NCBI GenBank assembly: GCA_016865855.1
Contig: VGNX01000002.1
Location: forward strand, 81,574 to 145,573
From: Chloroflexota bacterium
Lineage (GTDB): Bacteria; Chloroflexota; Dehalococcoidia; GIF9; UBA5629
DNA length: 64,000 nucleotides
Reading direction: 5' to 3'
The notes below the pieces were generated by a model, which saw only the letters and a list, made by a program, of their open reading frames with translations, was not told where the DNA came from and did no database searches. The position numbers and the translations under genes are program-made. Positions 11,577 to 20,891 of the stretch are shown piece after piece; position 1 is the stretch's first letter, and each line of letters begins with the position of its first letter.

Positions 11577-11888
11577 TTAATCGATCACTTCATGACAGGA
11601 GCGACAAATTCGCGCTTTTCTACCATCACCAAGAAAATGGGAGCCAACCCGAGCTGGCTTGTTACATTTATTGCAAATTAACATGACATTTGATATATCG
11701 AGCGGTGCTTCTAGCTCAATTATGCCAGCCTGCCTGGCTGCGCCGCGAGCTCGGGAATGGCGCTTAATCATATTAACACCTTCGACTATCAACTTGTCGT
11801 TCCTAGGTAAAGCCTTTCGTACCTTACCCTTCTTCCCCCTGTCTTTGCCGGCGATAACGAGAACCGTATCATTCTTTCTAATCTTCAT
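11577..11888 (-). CDS. rplX: 50S ribosomal protein L24
   Basis: [45 protein letters not shown]-terminal CxxC zinc-ribbon pair. Confidence 0.97.
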   Translation of the reverse strand: MKIRKNDTVLVIAGKDRGKKGKVRKALPRNDKLIVEGVNMIKRHSRARGAARQAGIIELEAPLDISNVMLICNKCNKPARVGSHFLGDGRKARICRSCHEVID

Positions 11889-11889
11889 T

Positions 11890-12258
11890 TCATAGAACCT
11901 CAGGAGCCAACGATATTATCTTCATAAAATTCTTGTCTCGGAGCTCTCTAGCTACCGGACCAAAAATGCGAGTGCCTCTAGGGTTGTTTTTATCATCCAA
12001 GATAACCGCGGCATTGTCATCAAATCTAATATAAGAGCCATCCGGGCGATGATGCTGTTTAGCTATGCGTACAACCACCGCCCGAACTACCTCGCCCTTT
12101 TTTACAACACCGCCAGGTATGGCTCGCTTTACTGCCCCGACAACAACATCACCAACAGTGGCATATCTTCTCCGCGTGCCACCGGGCACGTTGATGCACA
12201 TAATCTGCCGAGCTCCAGTATTATCTGCTACCTTAAGTCTAGTATAAGGCTGAATCAT
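11890..12258 (-). CDS. rplN: 50S ribosomal protein L14
   Basis: [44 protein letters not shown]. Confidence 0.98.
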   Translation of the reverse strand: MIQPYTRLKVADNTGARQIMCINVPGGTRRRYATVGDVVVGAVKRAIPGGVVKKGEVVRAVVVRIAKQHHRPDGSYIRFDDNAAVILDDKNNPRGTRIFGPVARELRDKNFMKIISLAPEVL

Positions 12259-12273
12259 TATTCCTTATCTCTT

Positions 12274-12555
12274 TTAAATTATCTCAGCAGGCTCGACCTC
12301 AACTACTTCTTTTCTGCTTATTACCTCCGCCACCCGCCAGCGCTTTTCCTTAGACAAAGGGCGAGTCTCAATAATCTTCACTACATCACCGACCTTACAG
12401 GCATTAGCCTCATCATGGGCCTTGAATTTAGAAGTATGTCTGACCACCTTCTTGTAAAGAGGATGACGCCCTAAACTCTCCACCAACACCACCACCGTTT
12501 TATCCATCTTATCGCTTATTACCATGCCGGTTCTGGTTTTTCGTTTCGCTTTCAT
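12274..12555 (-). CDS. rpsQ: 30S ribosomal protein S17
   Basis: [44 protein letters not shown]. Confidence 0.98.
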   Translation of the reverse strand: MKAKRKTRTGMVISDKMDKTVVVLVESLGRHPLYKKVVRHTSKFKAHDEANACKVGDVVKIIETRPLSKEKRWRVAEVISRKEVVEVEPAEII

Positions 12556-12558
12556 AAA

Positions 12559-12756
12559 CTATCCTATGCCAAGCTCCCTCTGTCTTATTACGGTCTCAAT
12601 TCTGGCGATTCTTTTCTTGACTTTGGGCAACTCACGGTGATTAGCCAACTGTCGAGTAGCCAGGCGAAATCGTAAGTTAAAAAGCTCCTGGCGAGCTTCC
12701 CCAAACCGCTTCAATAATTCCGCGTCGCCAAGAGAACGAATCTCATCGATTTTCAA
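12559..12756 (-). CDS. rpmC: 50S ribosomal protein L29
   Basis: [37 protein letters not shown]. Confidence 0.97.
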   Translation of the reverse strand: MKIDEIRSLGDAELLKRFGEARQELFNLRFRLATRQLANHRELPKVKKRIARIETVIRQRELGIG

Positions 12757-13184
12757 CTTTTCGCCTCTTCCTTAACCGTTTCTTTTACTACAAACCTAGC
12801 AGTAATAGGTAGCTTATAAGAAGCCAAATGTAATGCCTCACGAGCCACATTTTCTTTTATGCCACCTATCTCAAATAGCATTCTTCCTGGTCTGACTACA
12901 GCTACCCAGTGGTCTGGAGAACCTTTTCCGCTGCCCATCCTCGTCTCCGCTGGCTTTTTGGTTACCGGCTTATCCGGAAAGACGCGAATCCACATCTGAC
13001 CACCACGGCGTAGATAACGAACTATGACACGGCGAGCAGCTTCAATCTGCCTAGCTGTTATCCATGCCGCTTCCTGAGCCTGCAACCCGAACTCACCAAA
13101 GACAATAGTGCTTCCGGCTTGCGCCTTGCCTCTTAATTGCCCTCGATGAACTTTACGATACTTCACTCGCTTCGGCTGTAACAC
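12753..13184 (-). CDS. rplP: 50S ribosomal protein L16
   Basis: [36 protein letters not shown]. Confidence 0.98.
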   Translation of the reverse strand: MLQPKRVKYRKVHRGQLRGKAQAGSTIVFGEFGLQAQEAAWITARQIEAARRVIVRYLRRGGQMWIRVFPDKPVTKKPAETRMGSGKGSPDHWVAVVRPGRMLFEIGGIKENVAREALHLASYKLPITARFVVKETVKEEAKS

Positions 13185-13824
13185 TTTCTCTCCTTATTTC
13201 AGGGTAAACACGACCTTTGTAAATCCAGACTTTAACGCCGATGTGACCCAGCGTAGTGCGAGCTTCAGCAAAACCATAATCGATATCGGCACAAAGTGTA
13301 TGTAACGGTAACTGGCCCTGGAGGGTAGTTTCACGACGAGCAATTTCGACGCCGCCTAACCTTCCAGCACAGCTTATCTTCACTCCTTTGGCACCAGCCT
13401 GCATTGTCCGAAAAGCTGCTTGTTTCATTGCTCTCCTGAAAGCCATCCGACGTTCAAGCTGGTCAGCCACATTCCTGGCTACCAAACGAGCCTCAAGCTC
13501 AGGCTGTTCGACCTCTTTAATAGATAGTCGCACTCTCTTACCACAGATTCCCTCTAAATGTGACCTCAACTCCTCAGCACGTTGTCCTCCCCTACCAATA
13601 ACAATACCAGGGCGCGAAGAATACAAATTTACCAGAATTTCATTACCCTGGTGGTCAATTTCCGCCCTGGCAACGCCACCTTCAGCACACTTTTCTTGAA
13701 TAGCCTGGCGCAACTTCAAATCCTCATGCAGGAACTCAGTATAATGCTTCTCATCATACCACTTAGACTGCCAGCCACGAATGATACCGATTCTGAAACC
13801 GTAAGGATGCACTTTATGTCCCAC
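13153..13824 (-). CDS. rpsC: 30S ribosomal protein S3 (start adjusted to GTG at [13 protein letters not shown])
   Basis: [25 protein letters not shown]...[15 protein letters not shown]. Confidence 0.96.
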   Translation of the reverse strand: MGHKVHPYGFRIGIIRGWQSKWYDEKHYTEFLHEDLKLRQAIQEKCAEGGVARAEIDHQGNEILVNLYSSRPGIVIGRGGQRAEELRSHLEGICGKRVRLSIKEVEQPELEARLVARNVADQLERRMAFRRAMKQAAFRTMQAGAKGVKISCAGRLGGVEIARRETTLQGQLPLHTLCADIDYGFAEARTTLGHIGVKVWIYKGRVYPEIRRESVTAEASEVS

Positions 13825-14164
13825 TTTGCTCTTCCTCCTCGGCAACAAAAACACTGATATGAGTGCAACGCTTCAAAATAGGAGCCACTCGTCCTCTAGC
13901 CTGCGGCCGGAATCTTTTAAAAGTATGCCCCTCATTGGCGAAAATATCGGCTATCTTAAGCTCGGCAGGTTCCATCTGGAAATTATTTTCAGCATTTGCT
14001 GCCGCCGATTTAATTGCCTTAGCCACAGCCCTAGCTGCCGGCGTCGGCACGAACTTAAGAATAGTCAAAGCCTCATCAACTTTTCTGCCCCGCACCATAT
14101 CTACAACCAACTTAGCTTTCCGAGGCGAAACACGAACATCTTTAGATACCGCTGCTACTTTCAT
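13814..14164 (-). CDS. rplV: 50S ribosomal protein L22
   Basis: VRVSPRKAKLVVDMVRGRKVDEAL...RFRPQARGRVAPILKRCTHISV. Confidence 0.98.
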   Translation of the reverse strand: MKVAAVSKDVRVSPRKAKLVVDMVRGRKVDEALTILKFVPTPAARAVAKAIKSAAANAENNFQMEPAELKIADIFANEGHTFKRFRPQARGRVAPILKRCTHISVFVAEEEEQSGT

Positions 14165-14167
14165 TTC

Positions 14168-14464
14168 CTACAAACTACTCTTTCTTGCTTGAACAGTCAC
14201 CTGCGCCTTACTAACGTGCCCGCGAAATGTCCGGGTCGCAGCGAATTCTCCCAGCTTATGCCCCACCATATTCTCAGTGATAAAGATGGGCACATGGCGC
14301 CGACCATCGTGCACCCCAATGGTATGACCTATCATTTGAGGTAGGACAGTAGAGGCACGAGACCATGTCTTTAGCACTACCTTTTCCCCAGAGCGATTAA
14401 GCGCCTCTATCTTTTTAAGTAACTTAGCCTCGCAATAAGGACCTTTTTTGGATGAGCGTGACAT
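14168..14464 (-). CDS. rpsS: 30S ribosomal protein S19
   Basis: [20 protein letters not shown]...[32 protein letters not shown]. Confidence 0.98.
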   Translation of the reverse strand: MSRSSKKGPYCEAKLLKKIEALNRSGEKVVLKTWSRASTVLPQMIGHTIGVHDGRRHVPIFITENMVGHKLGEFAATRTFRGHVSKAQVTVQARKSSL

Positions 14465-14491
14465 TCTATCCCTGCCTTTTCAACTACCTTT

Positions 14492-15313
14492 CTATTTCCG
14501 ACGCTTGACAATCAATCTATCTGAAGCCTTGTTCCGGCGCGTCTTCGGACCCAAAGCCGGCTTGCCCCATGGTGTTTTTGGCGCCATCCCCCGAGGAGCT
14601 TTGCCTTCACCACCACCATGGGGATGGTCACGTGGTGTCATAGCTGAACCACGAACTTGAGGGCGCCGTCCAAGCAATCTTGTGCGTCCAGCCTTGCCCA
14701 ACTTTACACCTTGATGTTCAACATTGCTTACTTGCCCCACGGTAGCCAGGCAATCGCTCAAAAAACGCCGTAGCTCTCCAGAAGGCAAGCGAACAAGTGA
14801 ATATCTGCCCTCTTTACCTAATAGCTGCGCCGCTGTACCAGCACTACGCACTATCTGCCCGCCTTTTCCAGGTTCAAATTCAAGATTATGAATCAAAGTA
14901 CCATCCGGAATCGAACCTAACGGCAAAGCATTACCGGGCTTTATCTCCGCACCCTCTCCCGTCATTATGACATCACCCACGTTGAGCCCCAGGGGGGCCA
15001 GAATGTAACGCTTCTCTCCATCCGCATAATGAATGAGAGCAATACGAGCTGAGCGATTGGGGTCATATTCTATAGCAGCCACCTTACCCTGGATACCAAG
15101 TTTATCTCGCTTAAAATCAATTATGCGCAATCTGCGCTTAGCACCGCCACCCCGATGCCGCACACTTACCACACCCCTATTGTTACGCCCTGCCCTTTTC
15201 CTAAGCGGCAGCAACAGAGACTTCTCGGGAACCGCCTTGGTTATCTCCTCAAAAGAGGCGCTAACCATGCCCCGCCTGCCCGGTGATGTTGGGCGATAGG
15301 TTTTTAATGCCAA
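14492..15313 (-). CDS. rplB: 50S ribosomal protein L2 (TTG start preceded by GGGGGAGGT SD)
   Basis: [23 protein letters not shown]...[31 protein letters not shown]. Confidence 0.98.
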   Translation of the reverse strand: MALKTYRPTSPGRRGMVSASFEEITKAVPEKSLLLPLRKRAGRNNRGVVSVRHRGGGAKRRLRIIDFKRDKLGIQGKVAAIEYDPNRSARIALIHYADGEKRYILAPLGLNVGDVIMTGEGAEIKPGNALPLGSIPDGTLIHNLEFEPGKGGQIVRSAGTAAQLLGKEGRYSLVRLPSGELRRFLSDCLATVGQVSNVEHQGVKLGKAGRTRLLGRRPQVRGSAMTPRDHPHGGGEGKAPRGMAPKTPWGKPALGPKTRRNKASDRLIVKRRK

Positions 15314-15332
15314 AGCTTACCTCCCCCTAATT

Positions 15333-15395
15333 CTAGGGATGTCTCCTTTGCCATCGGGTCTTTCTAAGGAGTTTGCGATGCTTATGCTTCGCCAT
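15333..15395 (-). CDS. Possible 20-aa highly basic peptide between rplW and rplB
   Basis: Minus strand ATGGCGAAGCATAAGCATCGC...CCCTAG = MAKHKHRKLLRKTRWQRRHP*; lies in an unusually wide (132 nt) gap of a tightly packed operon; weak upstream GGAAG. Not in supplied track. Confidence 0.4.
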   Translation of the reverse strand: MAKHKHRKLLRKTRWQRRHP

Positions 15396-15445
15396 TTTTT
15401 TCTTCCGTTTCTTTATTACTGAGCCCAATTCTATTCCTCTATTCT

Positions 15446-15730
15446 TTAAACTCCTTCGAAGAACTCTATTTTCTGGCCTGGTTCCAAGGTAACAACTGCT
15501 TTCTTCCAAGACGGAGTTAATACATACCGTCTGCCTATTCTTCTCATCTTCCCTGGAACACTCATTACATTAACCTTAACCACATTGACCTTAAACGCTG
15601 CTTGCACAGCTTCCTTAATTTGGCGTTTATTGGCCTCCTTCGCCACCTCAAAGGCATACCTGTTCTGTTCTTTCAACAGCGTGGCCTTTTCAGTGATTAA
15701 AGGCCGTCTTACTACCTCATAAAGATGCAT
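15446..15730 (-). CDS. rplW: 50S ribosomal protein L23
   Basis: YEVVRRPLITEKATLLKEQNRYAFEVAKEANKRQIKEAVQAAFKVNVVKVNVM. Confidence 0.98.
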   Translation of the reverse strand: MHLYEVVRRPLITEKATLLKEQNRYAFEVAKEANKRQIKEAVQAAFKVNVVKVNVMSVPGKMRRIGRRYVLTPSWKKAVVTLEPGQKIEFFEGV

Positions 15731-15748
15731 ATCTACTAAACTCTTGAT

Positions 15749-16420
15749 TTAATTGACACTACCCACTGCCTCTGGGACCGACTTTTCGCCCCATAACTCT
15801 TCCACTTTCCGCACTGCGTCCACGGTCATTACTAAGTCTTTAAAAGAAAGTAAATCAGCCACGTTAAGCAAAGGCGCCGGCATTGTCTTAACGCCTAGTA
15901 AATTGCGCGCCGACTTAACCAAATTAGCCTCAGCTTCAGCGGTAGCGATGATGACAGAATCACCGATCCTCAAGGCTATCAACATATCCAGTATTGCCTT
16001 AGTTTTCGGGCCGTCAAGCTCAAGTTTGTCAACAACCTTCAGCTCTCCACTACTTGCTTTACCAGAAAGAACGCACCTCAAAGCCAAACGCCGCATCTTC
16101 TTGGGCATATCTTGCCGATAGCTTCGAGGATGCGGCCCAAATGCCACTCCACCTCCCCGGAGGAGAGGTGACCTAACATCACCGCGACGTGCCCGACCAG
16201 TATGCTTTTGAGCAAAAAGTTTCCTGCCGCTGCCACTAACCTCGCCTCTTCTCTTAGTATCAGCAGTCCCCAGGCGACGATTAGCTAAGTGCCTGACTAA
16301 CGCTTGATGCACCACGGCCTCATTAAAGGGCACAGCAAAAACATCGTCCCTTATTTCGATTTGCCCGGTTACTTTACCCTTCAAATTATGAATCTGAACT
16401 TGCACTCTGCTTACCCCCAC
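15749..16420 (-). CDS. rplD: 50S ribosomal protein L4 (start may be the internal GTG near 16405)
   Basis: VRHLANRRLGTADTKRRGEVSGSGRKLFAQKHTGRARRGDVRSPLLRGGGVAFGPHPRSY. Confidence 0.96.
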   Translation of the reverse strand: MGVSRVQVQIHNLKGKVTGQIEIRDDVFAVPFNEAVVHQALVRHLANRRLGTADTKRRGEVSGSGRKLFAQKHTGRARRGDVRSPLLRGGGVAFGPHPRSYRQDMPKKMRRLALRCVLSGKASSGELKVVDKLELDGPKTKAILDMLIALRIGDSVIIATAEAEANLVKSARNLLGVKTMPAPLLNVADLLSFKDLVMTVDAVRKVEELWGEKSVPEAVGSVN

Positions 16421-17027
16421 CAGCTTTCTTGATGAGCAACAATCCCTTTTTAGAACCGGGCACCGCCCCCTTCACCAGCAACAAGTGACGAGCCGAATCG
16501 ACATCGAGCACTTTAAGATTGCGCTCGGTTACTCGCCTGTCCCCCATGTGCCCGGCCATACGCGTTCCTTTTAATACCCGCCCCGGAGATGTGGTGGCGC
16601 CAATCGAGCCAGGCGCTCGATGACGATCGGACTGTCCGTGGGTCTTAGGGCCACCAGCAAAATGATGGCGTTTGACTACACCGGCAAAACCTTTACCCTT
16701 TGATATACCGGTGACATCAAGCAAATCTCCCGGCTTAAACATATCCACATCAACTTTCTGTCCCACTTGAACAGAGTTGACATCCTCCACGCTAAACTCA
16801 CGGAGATGTTTGAATTGACCTATCTCCTTAAGGTGGCCTTTTTGCGGAGAGTTAAGCCGCTTGGCTTCCCCGAAGCCAAGCTGAACAGCATTATAACCAT
16901 CCTTAGCCTCGGTCTTTACTTGAATAACAAAGCAAGGACCTACTTCAATAGCTGTCACTACCACCTCTCCATCATCATGGAAAAGTTGTGTCATACCTAT
17001 TTTTCTACCAATCATGCCCTGAATCAT
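16386..17027 (-). CDS. rplC: 50S ribosomal protein L3
   Basis: GMIGRKIGMTQLFHDDGEVVVTAIEVGPCFV...GSIGATTSPGRVLKGTRMAGHMGDRRVT. Confidence 0.98.
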   Translation of the reverse strand: MIQGMIGRKIGMTQLFHDDGEVVVTAIEVGPCFVIQVKTEAKDGYNAVQLGFGEAKRLNSPQKGHLKEIGQFKHLREFSVEDVNSVQVGQKVDVDMFKPGDLLDVTGISKGKGFAGVVKRHHFAGGPKTHGQSDRHRAPGSIGATTSPGRVLKGTRMAGHMGDRRVTERNLKVLDVDSARHLLLVKGAVPGSKKGLLLIKKAGGGKQSASSDS

Positions 17028-17035
17028 TTTTCTGG

Positions 17036-17344
17036 CTACAATCTAATATCTATCTCCACCCCGGAGGGCAGTTGAAGTTGAGTCAACGCATCTATAGTTT
17101 TAGAGGTTGGGCCCAAGATATCAATAAGGCGCTTGTGCGTACGAATCTCGAATTGTTCTCGCGAATCTTTATCAATAAAGGGAGAGCGAATAACACAAAA
17201 CTTCTCGATTTGAGTAGGCAGGGGCACCGGCCCGGCAACCACAGCGCCAGTGCGCTCTGCAGTCTCCACAATTTGTTCCACCGACTGGTCAACTAGCCTG
17301 TGGTCAAACCCTCTAATTTTGATTCGAATTTTTTGCTTCGGCAT
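17036..17344 (-). CDS. rpsJ: 30S ribosomal protein S10
   Basis: [72 protein letters not shown]. Confidence 0.98.
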   Translation of the reverse strand: MPKQKIRIKIRGFDHRLVDQSVEQIVETAERTGAVVAGPVPLPTQIEKFCVIRSPFIDKDSREQFEIRTHKRLIDILGPTSKTIDALTQLQLPSGVEIDIRL

Positions 17345-19489
17345 TTATCTACCTCTAACCTTAACCTCTATCTGCCCCGCCAGACCGGCTGGTAACTCTC
17401 TATAGCAATGAAACTCCAGGGAATGGGTTGCCCTGCCCTGACTTAAAGACCTAAGGATAGTAGCATAACCGAAAATCTCAGCTAGAGGAACAAGAGCACG
17501 AACAACACAGGTTTCACCGTGCGTCTCAATGCCCTCAACGTGTCCCCTCCTTGAATTCAAATCGCCGATGACGTCGCCCAAGAACTGGGCTGGCATCACT
17601 ACTTCCAATTTCATAATCGGCTCGAGGAGTATGGGATTGGCCTTGCTAACACCACCCTTCAAAGCTATCGAACCTGCCATCTTGAAAGCCAGGTCAGAGG
17701 AATCCACTTCGTGGAAACTACCATCAAACAGAGTCGCTTTGATATCTACTATTGGATAGCCTGCCACCACACCACTTTCCAGAGCCTCCCTGACCCCAGC
17801 TTCGACTGCCGGAACATACTCCTTTGGTATGTCTCCACCTCGAACCTGGTCAACAAACCTAAAGCCGCTACCTCGCTCTCCAGGCTCAAGCTTAATCCAG
17901 ACATGACCATATTGTCCTCGACCACCAAACTGATGGATAAATCTACCTTCTATTTCTACCGGTATAGTAATGGTCTCTTTATAGGCTACCTGCGGCTTGC
18001 CAACTCTCACCGTCACATTAAACTCGCGAAGCATACGGTCTATTAAAACCTCTAGATGTAATTCGCCCATCCCGGAAATAAGGGTTTGTCCGGTTTCCTG
18101 GTCAGTACGTACTTTAAAAGTGGGGTCCTCTTCGGAAAGCTTGTTCATGGCTTCACCCAGCTTATCTTGGTCCGCCTTGCTCTTAGGTTCTACAACCATC
18201 GACAGCACCGGCTCAGGGAAGCGGATAGCTTCGAGAAGTACTGGTCGAGTTGGGTCACACAACGTGTCCCCGGTGAAGGTATCTTTGAGGCCTAAAGTAG
18301 CGGCAATGCTACCGGTATCGGTCTCTTCAATCTCTTCACGGCGATTGGCATGCATAAGAATCAACCTGCCGAGACGCTCCTTGCGTCCTTTGCTGGAGTT
18401 GAGGACCTGCATTCCCGCTTTAACTTTGCCTGAGTAAACCCGAAAATAAACCAGCCTACCCATAAAGGGGTCAGCCACTACCTTAAAAGCCAAAGCCGAA
18501 AATGGAGCTTCATCGCTCACCTGCCGAACATCCACCTCACCAGTTTTCAAGTCAATAACCTGAACCGGAGGTATGTCCAAAGGAGAAGGAAGATAATCCA
18601 CAACGGCATCGAGCAGGAGTTGAACTCCTTTATTCCGCAAAGCAGTACCGCAAAGCACGGGCACTATCCGATTAGCCAAAGTTAATCTTCTTATGGCAGC
18701 CTTAATCTGACCGCTTTGAATTTCTCCACCTTCGATATAAAGTAACATCAATTGATCATCATTCTCAGCTAATCTTTCAATCAATGACTGTCTATGCTTA
18801 GCTATCTCCTCCCTCTCTTCCTCTGGAACAGGCGATTCCACAGGCGGAACGCTCACGTCATCAGAGAACAACCAAGCTTTGCTGTCAACTAAGTCTATTA
18901 CACCCTTAAACTGACTTTCCCTGCCCCAGGGCAACTGCACTGGTATAGCTTTAGTTCGCAGCCGCTCCTCAATCATATTCACAGTGTGATGAAAATCGGC
19001 ACCAACCCTATCCATCTTATTGATAAAGCAGATTCTCGGAACGCCATATCTATCCGCCTGCCGCCATACTGTCTCCGACTGGGCTTCCACCCCGGCCACA
19101 GCATCGAGCACCACCACCCCACCATCCAGTACCCGAAGGCTGCGCTCGACTTCAGCAGTAAAATCGACATGCCCCGGCGTGTCAATGATATTTATGCGGT
19201 GTTCCTGCCAGTGACAAGTCGTAGCTGCAGCGGTGATAGTAATCCCGCGTTCCCGCTCCTGTTCCATCCAATCCATCACCGCCGTCCCTTCATCCACCGC
19301 ACCAACCTTGTAGGTGCGGCCTGTATAAAACAAAATCCTCTCAGTAACAGTTGTCTTGCCAGCATCAATGTGGGCAATGATGCCTATGTTCCGCACCTTG
19401 TCTAAAGGAAAAGTCCGGGTCATGACATTGTTTCCTATACCAACCGCTTTTTTGGGCTGTTGGGACTTAATTCCTGCTGTAGTTACCAT
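17345..19489 (-). CDS. fusA: Elongation factor G (start possibly internal at MTRTFPL)
   Basis: [52 protein letters not shown]. Confidence 0.98.
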   Translation of the reverse strand: MVTTAGIKSQQPKKAVGIGNNVMTRTFPLDKVRNIGIIAHIDAGKTTVTERILFYTGRTYKVGAVDEGTAVMDWMEQERERGITITAAATTCHWQEHRINIIDTPGHVDFTAEVERSLRVLDGGVVVLDAVAGVEAQSETVWRQADRYGVPRICFINKMDRVGADFHHTVNMIEERLRTKAIPVQLPWGRESQFKGVIDLVDSKAWLFSDDVSVPPVESPVPEEEREEIAKHRQSLIERLAENDDQLMLLYIEGGEIQSGQIKAAIRRLTLANRIVPVLCGTALRNKGVQLLLDAVVDYLPSPLDIPPVQVIDLKTGEVDVRQVSDEAPFSALAFKVVADPFMGRLVYFRVYSGKVKAGMQVLNSSKGRKERLGRLILMHANRREEIEETDTGSIAATLGLKDTFTGDTLCDPTRPVLLEAIRFPEPVLSMVVEPKSKADQDKLGEAMNKLSEEDPTFKVRTDQETGQTLISGMGELHLEVLIDRMLREFNVTVRVGKPQVAYKETITIPVEIEGRFIHQFGGRGQYGHVWIKLEPGERGSGFRFVDQVRGGDIPKEYVPAVEAGVREALESGVVAGYPIVDIKATLFDGSFHEVDSSDLAFKMAGSIALKGGVSKANPILLEPIMKLEVVMPAQFLGDVIGDLNSRRGHVEGIETHGETCVVRALVPLAEIFGYATILRSLSQGRATHSLEFHCYRELPAGLAGQIEVKVRGR

Positions 19490-19953
19490 CGATAATGAGC
19501 AAAAGCTTTATTTGCCTCGGCCATCTTATGAGTATCTTGACGCTTCTTGATAGTTGCCCCCTGCCCTTGAGAGGCATCTACAATCTCCGCCGCCAATTTC
19601 TCCGCCATAGATTTACCACTACGGGCTTTAGCATAGCTGATCAGCCAGCGCATAGCCAGAGATAGCCCGCGTGTGGTTTCAACCTCAACTGGCACCTGGT
19701 AAGTAGCGCCACCGACACGCCGAGATTTTACTTGAAGTGCGGGAGTAGCATTTTTAAGTGCTTGGTCAAGAACCGCCAGAGGTTCTGTACTTAATTGCTT
19801 ATTAACCAAATCCATAGCATCATAAACAATCCGCTCGGCTGTGGCCTTCCTCCCACCCAACATTATTTTTTTGATGAGTATAGCCACAGTAACATTTCCG
19901 TATTTTGGGTCAGGAGGTGTTTGTCTTTTCGGTACTCTAGTTCGCCTTGGCAT
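19483..19953 (-). CDS. rpsG: 30S ribosomal protein S7
   Basis: [40 protein letters not shown]. Confidence 0.98.
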   Translation of the reverse strand: MPRRTRVPKRQTPPDPKYGNVTVAILIKKIMLGGRKATAERIVYDAMDLVNKQLSTEPLAVLDQALKNATPALQVKSRRVGGATYQVPVEVETTRGLSLAMRWLISYAKARSGKSMAEKLAAEIVDASQGQGATIKKRQDTHKMAEANKAFAHYRW

Positions 19954-20391
19954 TTATTCCTCCCCCGCAACCCTGACTGTTTTGCCTCGCTTAGCCCCAT
20001 ATTTGCTACGCCCTTGCTGGCGATTCTCCACGCCGGCAGTATCCAGAGCACCCCGAATAATATGGTATCGAACTCCGGGCAAATCCTTCACCCTGCCACC
20101 ACGGATAAGCACCACAGAGTGCTCCTGCAAATTATGGCCTTCGCCAGGTATATAAGCGGTGACTTCAATACCGTTGGTCAACCGCACGCGGGCGATTTTG
20201 CGCAAGGCAGAGTTGGGCTTCTTAGGGGTCATAGTTTTGACCTGAATGCAAACCCCGCGCTTCTGCGGCGAGTTCTGACCTCGCCGAACTACGTTCTTCA
20301 GGGCATTGTAAGTAATACCTAGCGCTCGAGCTTTGGTTCGCTTACTAAGCTTCCGCCGCCCTTTTCGAACTAATTGATTGACTGTCGGCAT
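19954..20391 (-). CDS. rpsL: 30S ribosomal protein S12
   Basis: [21 protein letters not shown]...[45 protein letters not shown]. Confidence 0.98.
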   Translation of the reverse strand: MPTVNQLVRKGRRKLSKRTKARALGITYNALKNVVRRGQNSPQKRGVCIQVKTMTPKKPNSALRKIARVRLTNGIEVTAYIPGEGHNLQEHSVVLIRGGRVKDLPGVRYHIIRGALDTAGVENRQQGRSKYGAKRGKTVRVAGEE

Positions 20392-20532
20392 TTCACTTAT
20401 TCCTTCTTCTAAACAATTAAAAAGCCACCTAGTTGTCTACCGGTCTACTTCCCGAATCAGGTTTGCGTCCCGGTTCAACCAGCCGGCTTACTCAGGTCTT
20501 CCAAACCCAGACTAATAGCTAGTAGACGCTAA
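20392..20532 (-). promoter_or_regulatory. Putative structured 5' leader of the rpsL operon
   Basis: ~140 nt between predicted TSS and rpsL; one GTCTAC near its 5' end and two GTAGAC copies near its 3' end (complementary), plus GGTTTG/CAAACC and AGCC/GGCT pairs. Confidence 0.4.
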
Positions 20533-20538
20533 AAAAGC

Positions 20539-20568
20539 ACTATAGCACAAGCATATAACAAATGTCAA
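20539..20568 (-). promoter_or_regulatory. sigma70-like promoter of rpsL operon
   Basis: Minus strand TTGACA - 18 nt - TATAGT. Confidence 0.75.
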
Positions 20569-20891
20569 CAAGTTGATGTGCGAAACTCCTGCGAATGCAG
20601 TCGCACGGCTTCTACAGCCGGATACTTGATGAGTCCGAGAAGCTCTAATTAGAGCATTCCTGGGGCATCGAAGGCTTGGACGAGGAGATCGCCATCCTGA
20701 GGGTCCTCACCGAAATCGCCGTCCTCTTATTAGGTTTGGCCCCTGTGATATAATAGAATTGAATATGTGTATAGTAACTAGGCCGTAGGGTACGAGGCAA
20801 AATGTTGCCAGGACTTTCTATCAACACATTATGTTACGAGGCCATACAGCGCAAATACCGCAATGCTGTGGTCGGATTCATTCGGTAGCGT

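Noticed and set aside
20392-20532. GGGACGCAAA in the rpsL leader resembling part of the c-di-GMP-I riboswitch
   Set aside because: The other conserved elements (upstream GCAAACC half, tetraloop receptor, downstream stem) are missing; the match is one short word
20578-20645. Hammerhead-ribozyme-like words (GAAAC ... TTGATGAGTCC) upstream of the rpsL promoter
   Set aside because: Core reads TTGATGA instead of CTGATGA, and the flanks do not form the required helices in any circular permutation
20645-20827. 60-aa minus-strand ORF in the 20.6-20.8 kb gap
   Set aside because: No start context or recognisable composition; probably non-coding or degenerate sequence
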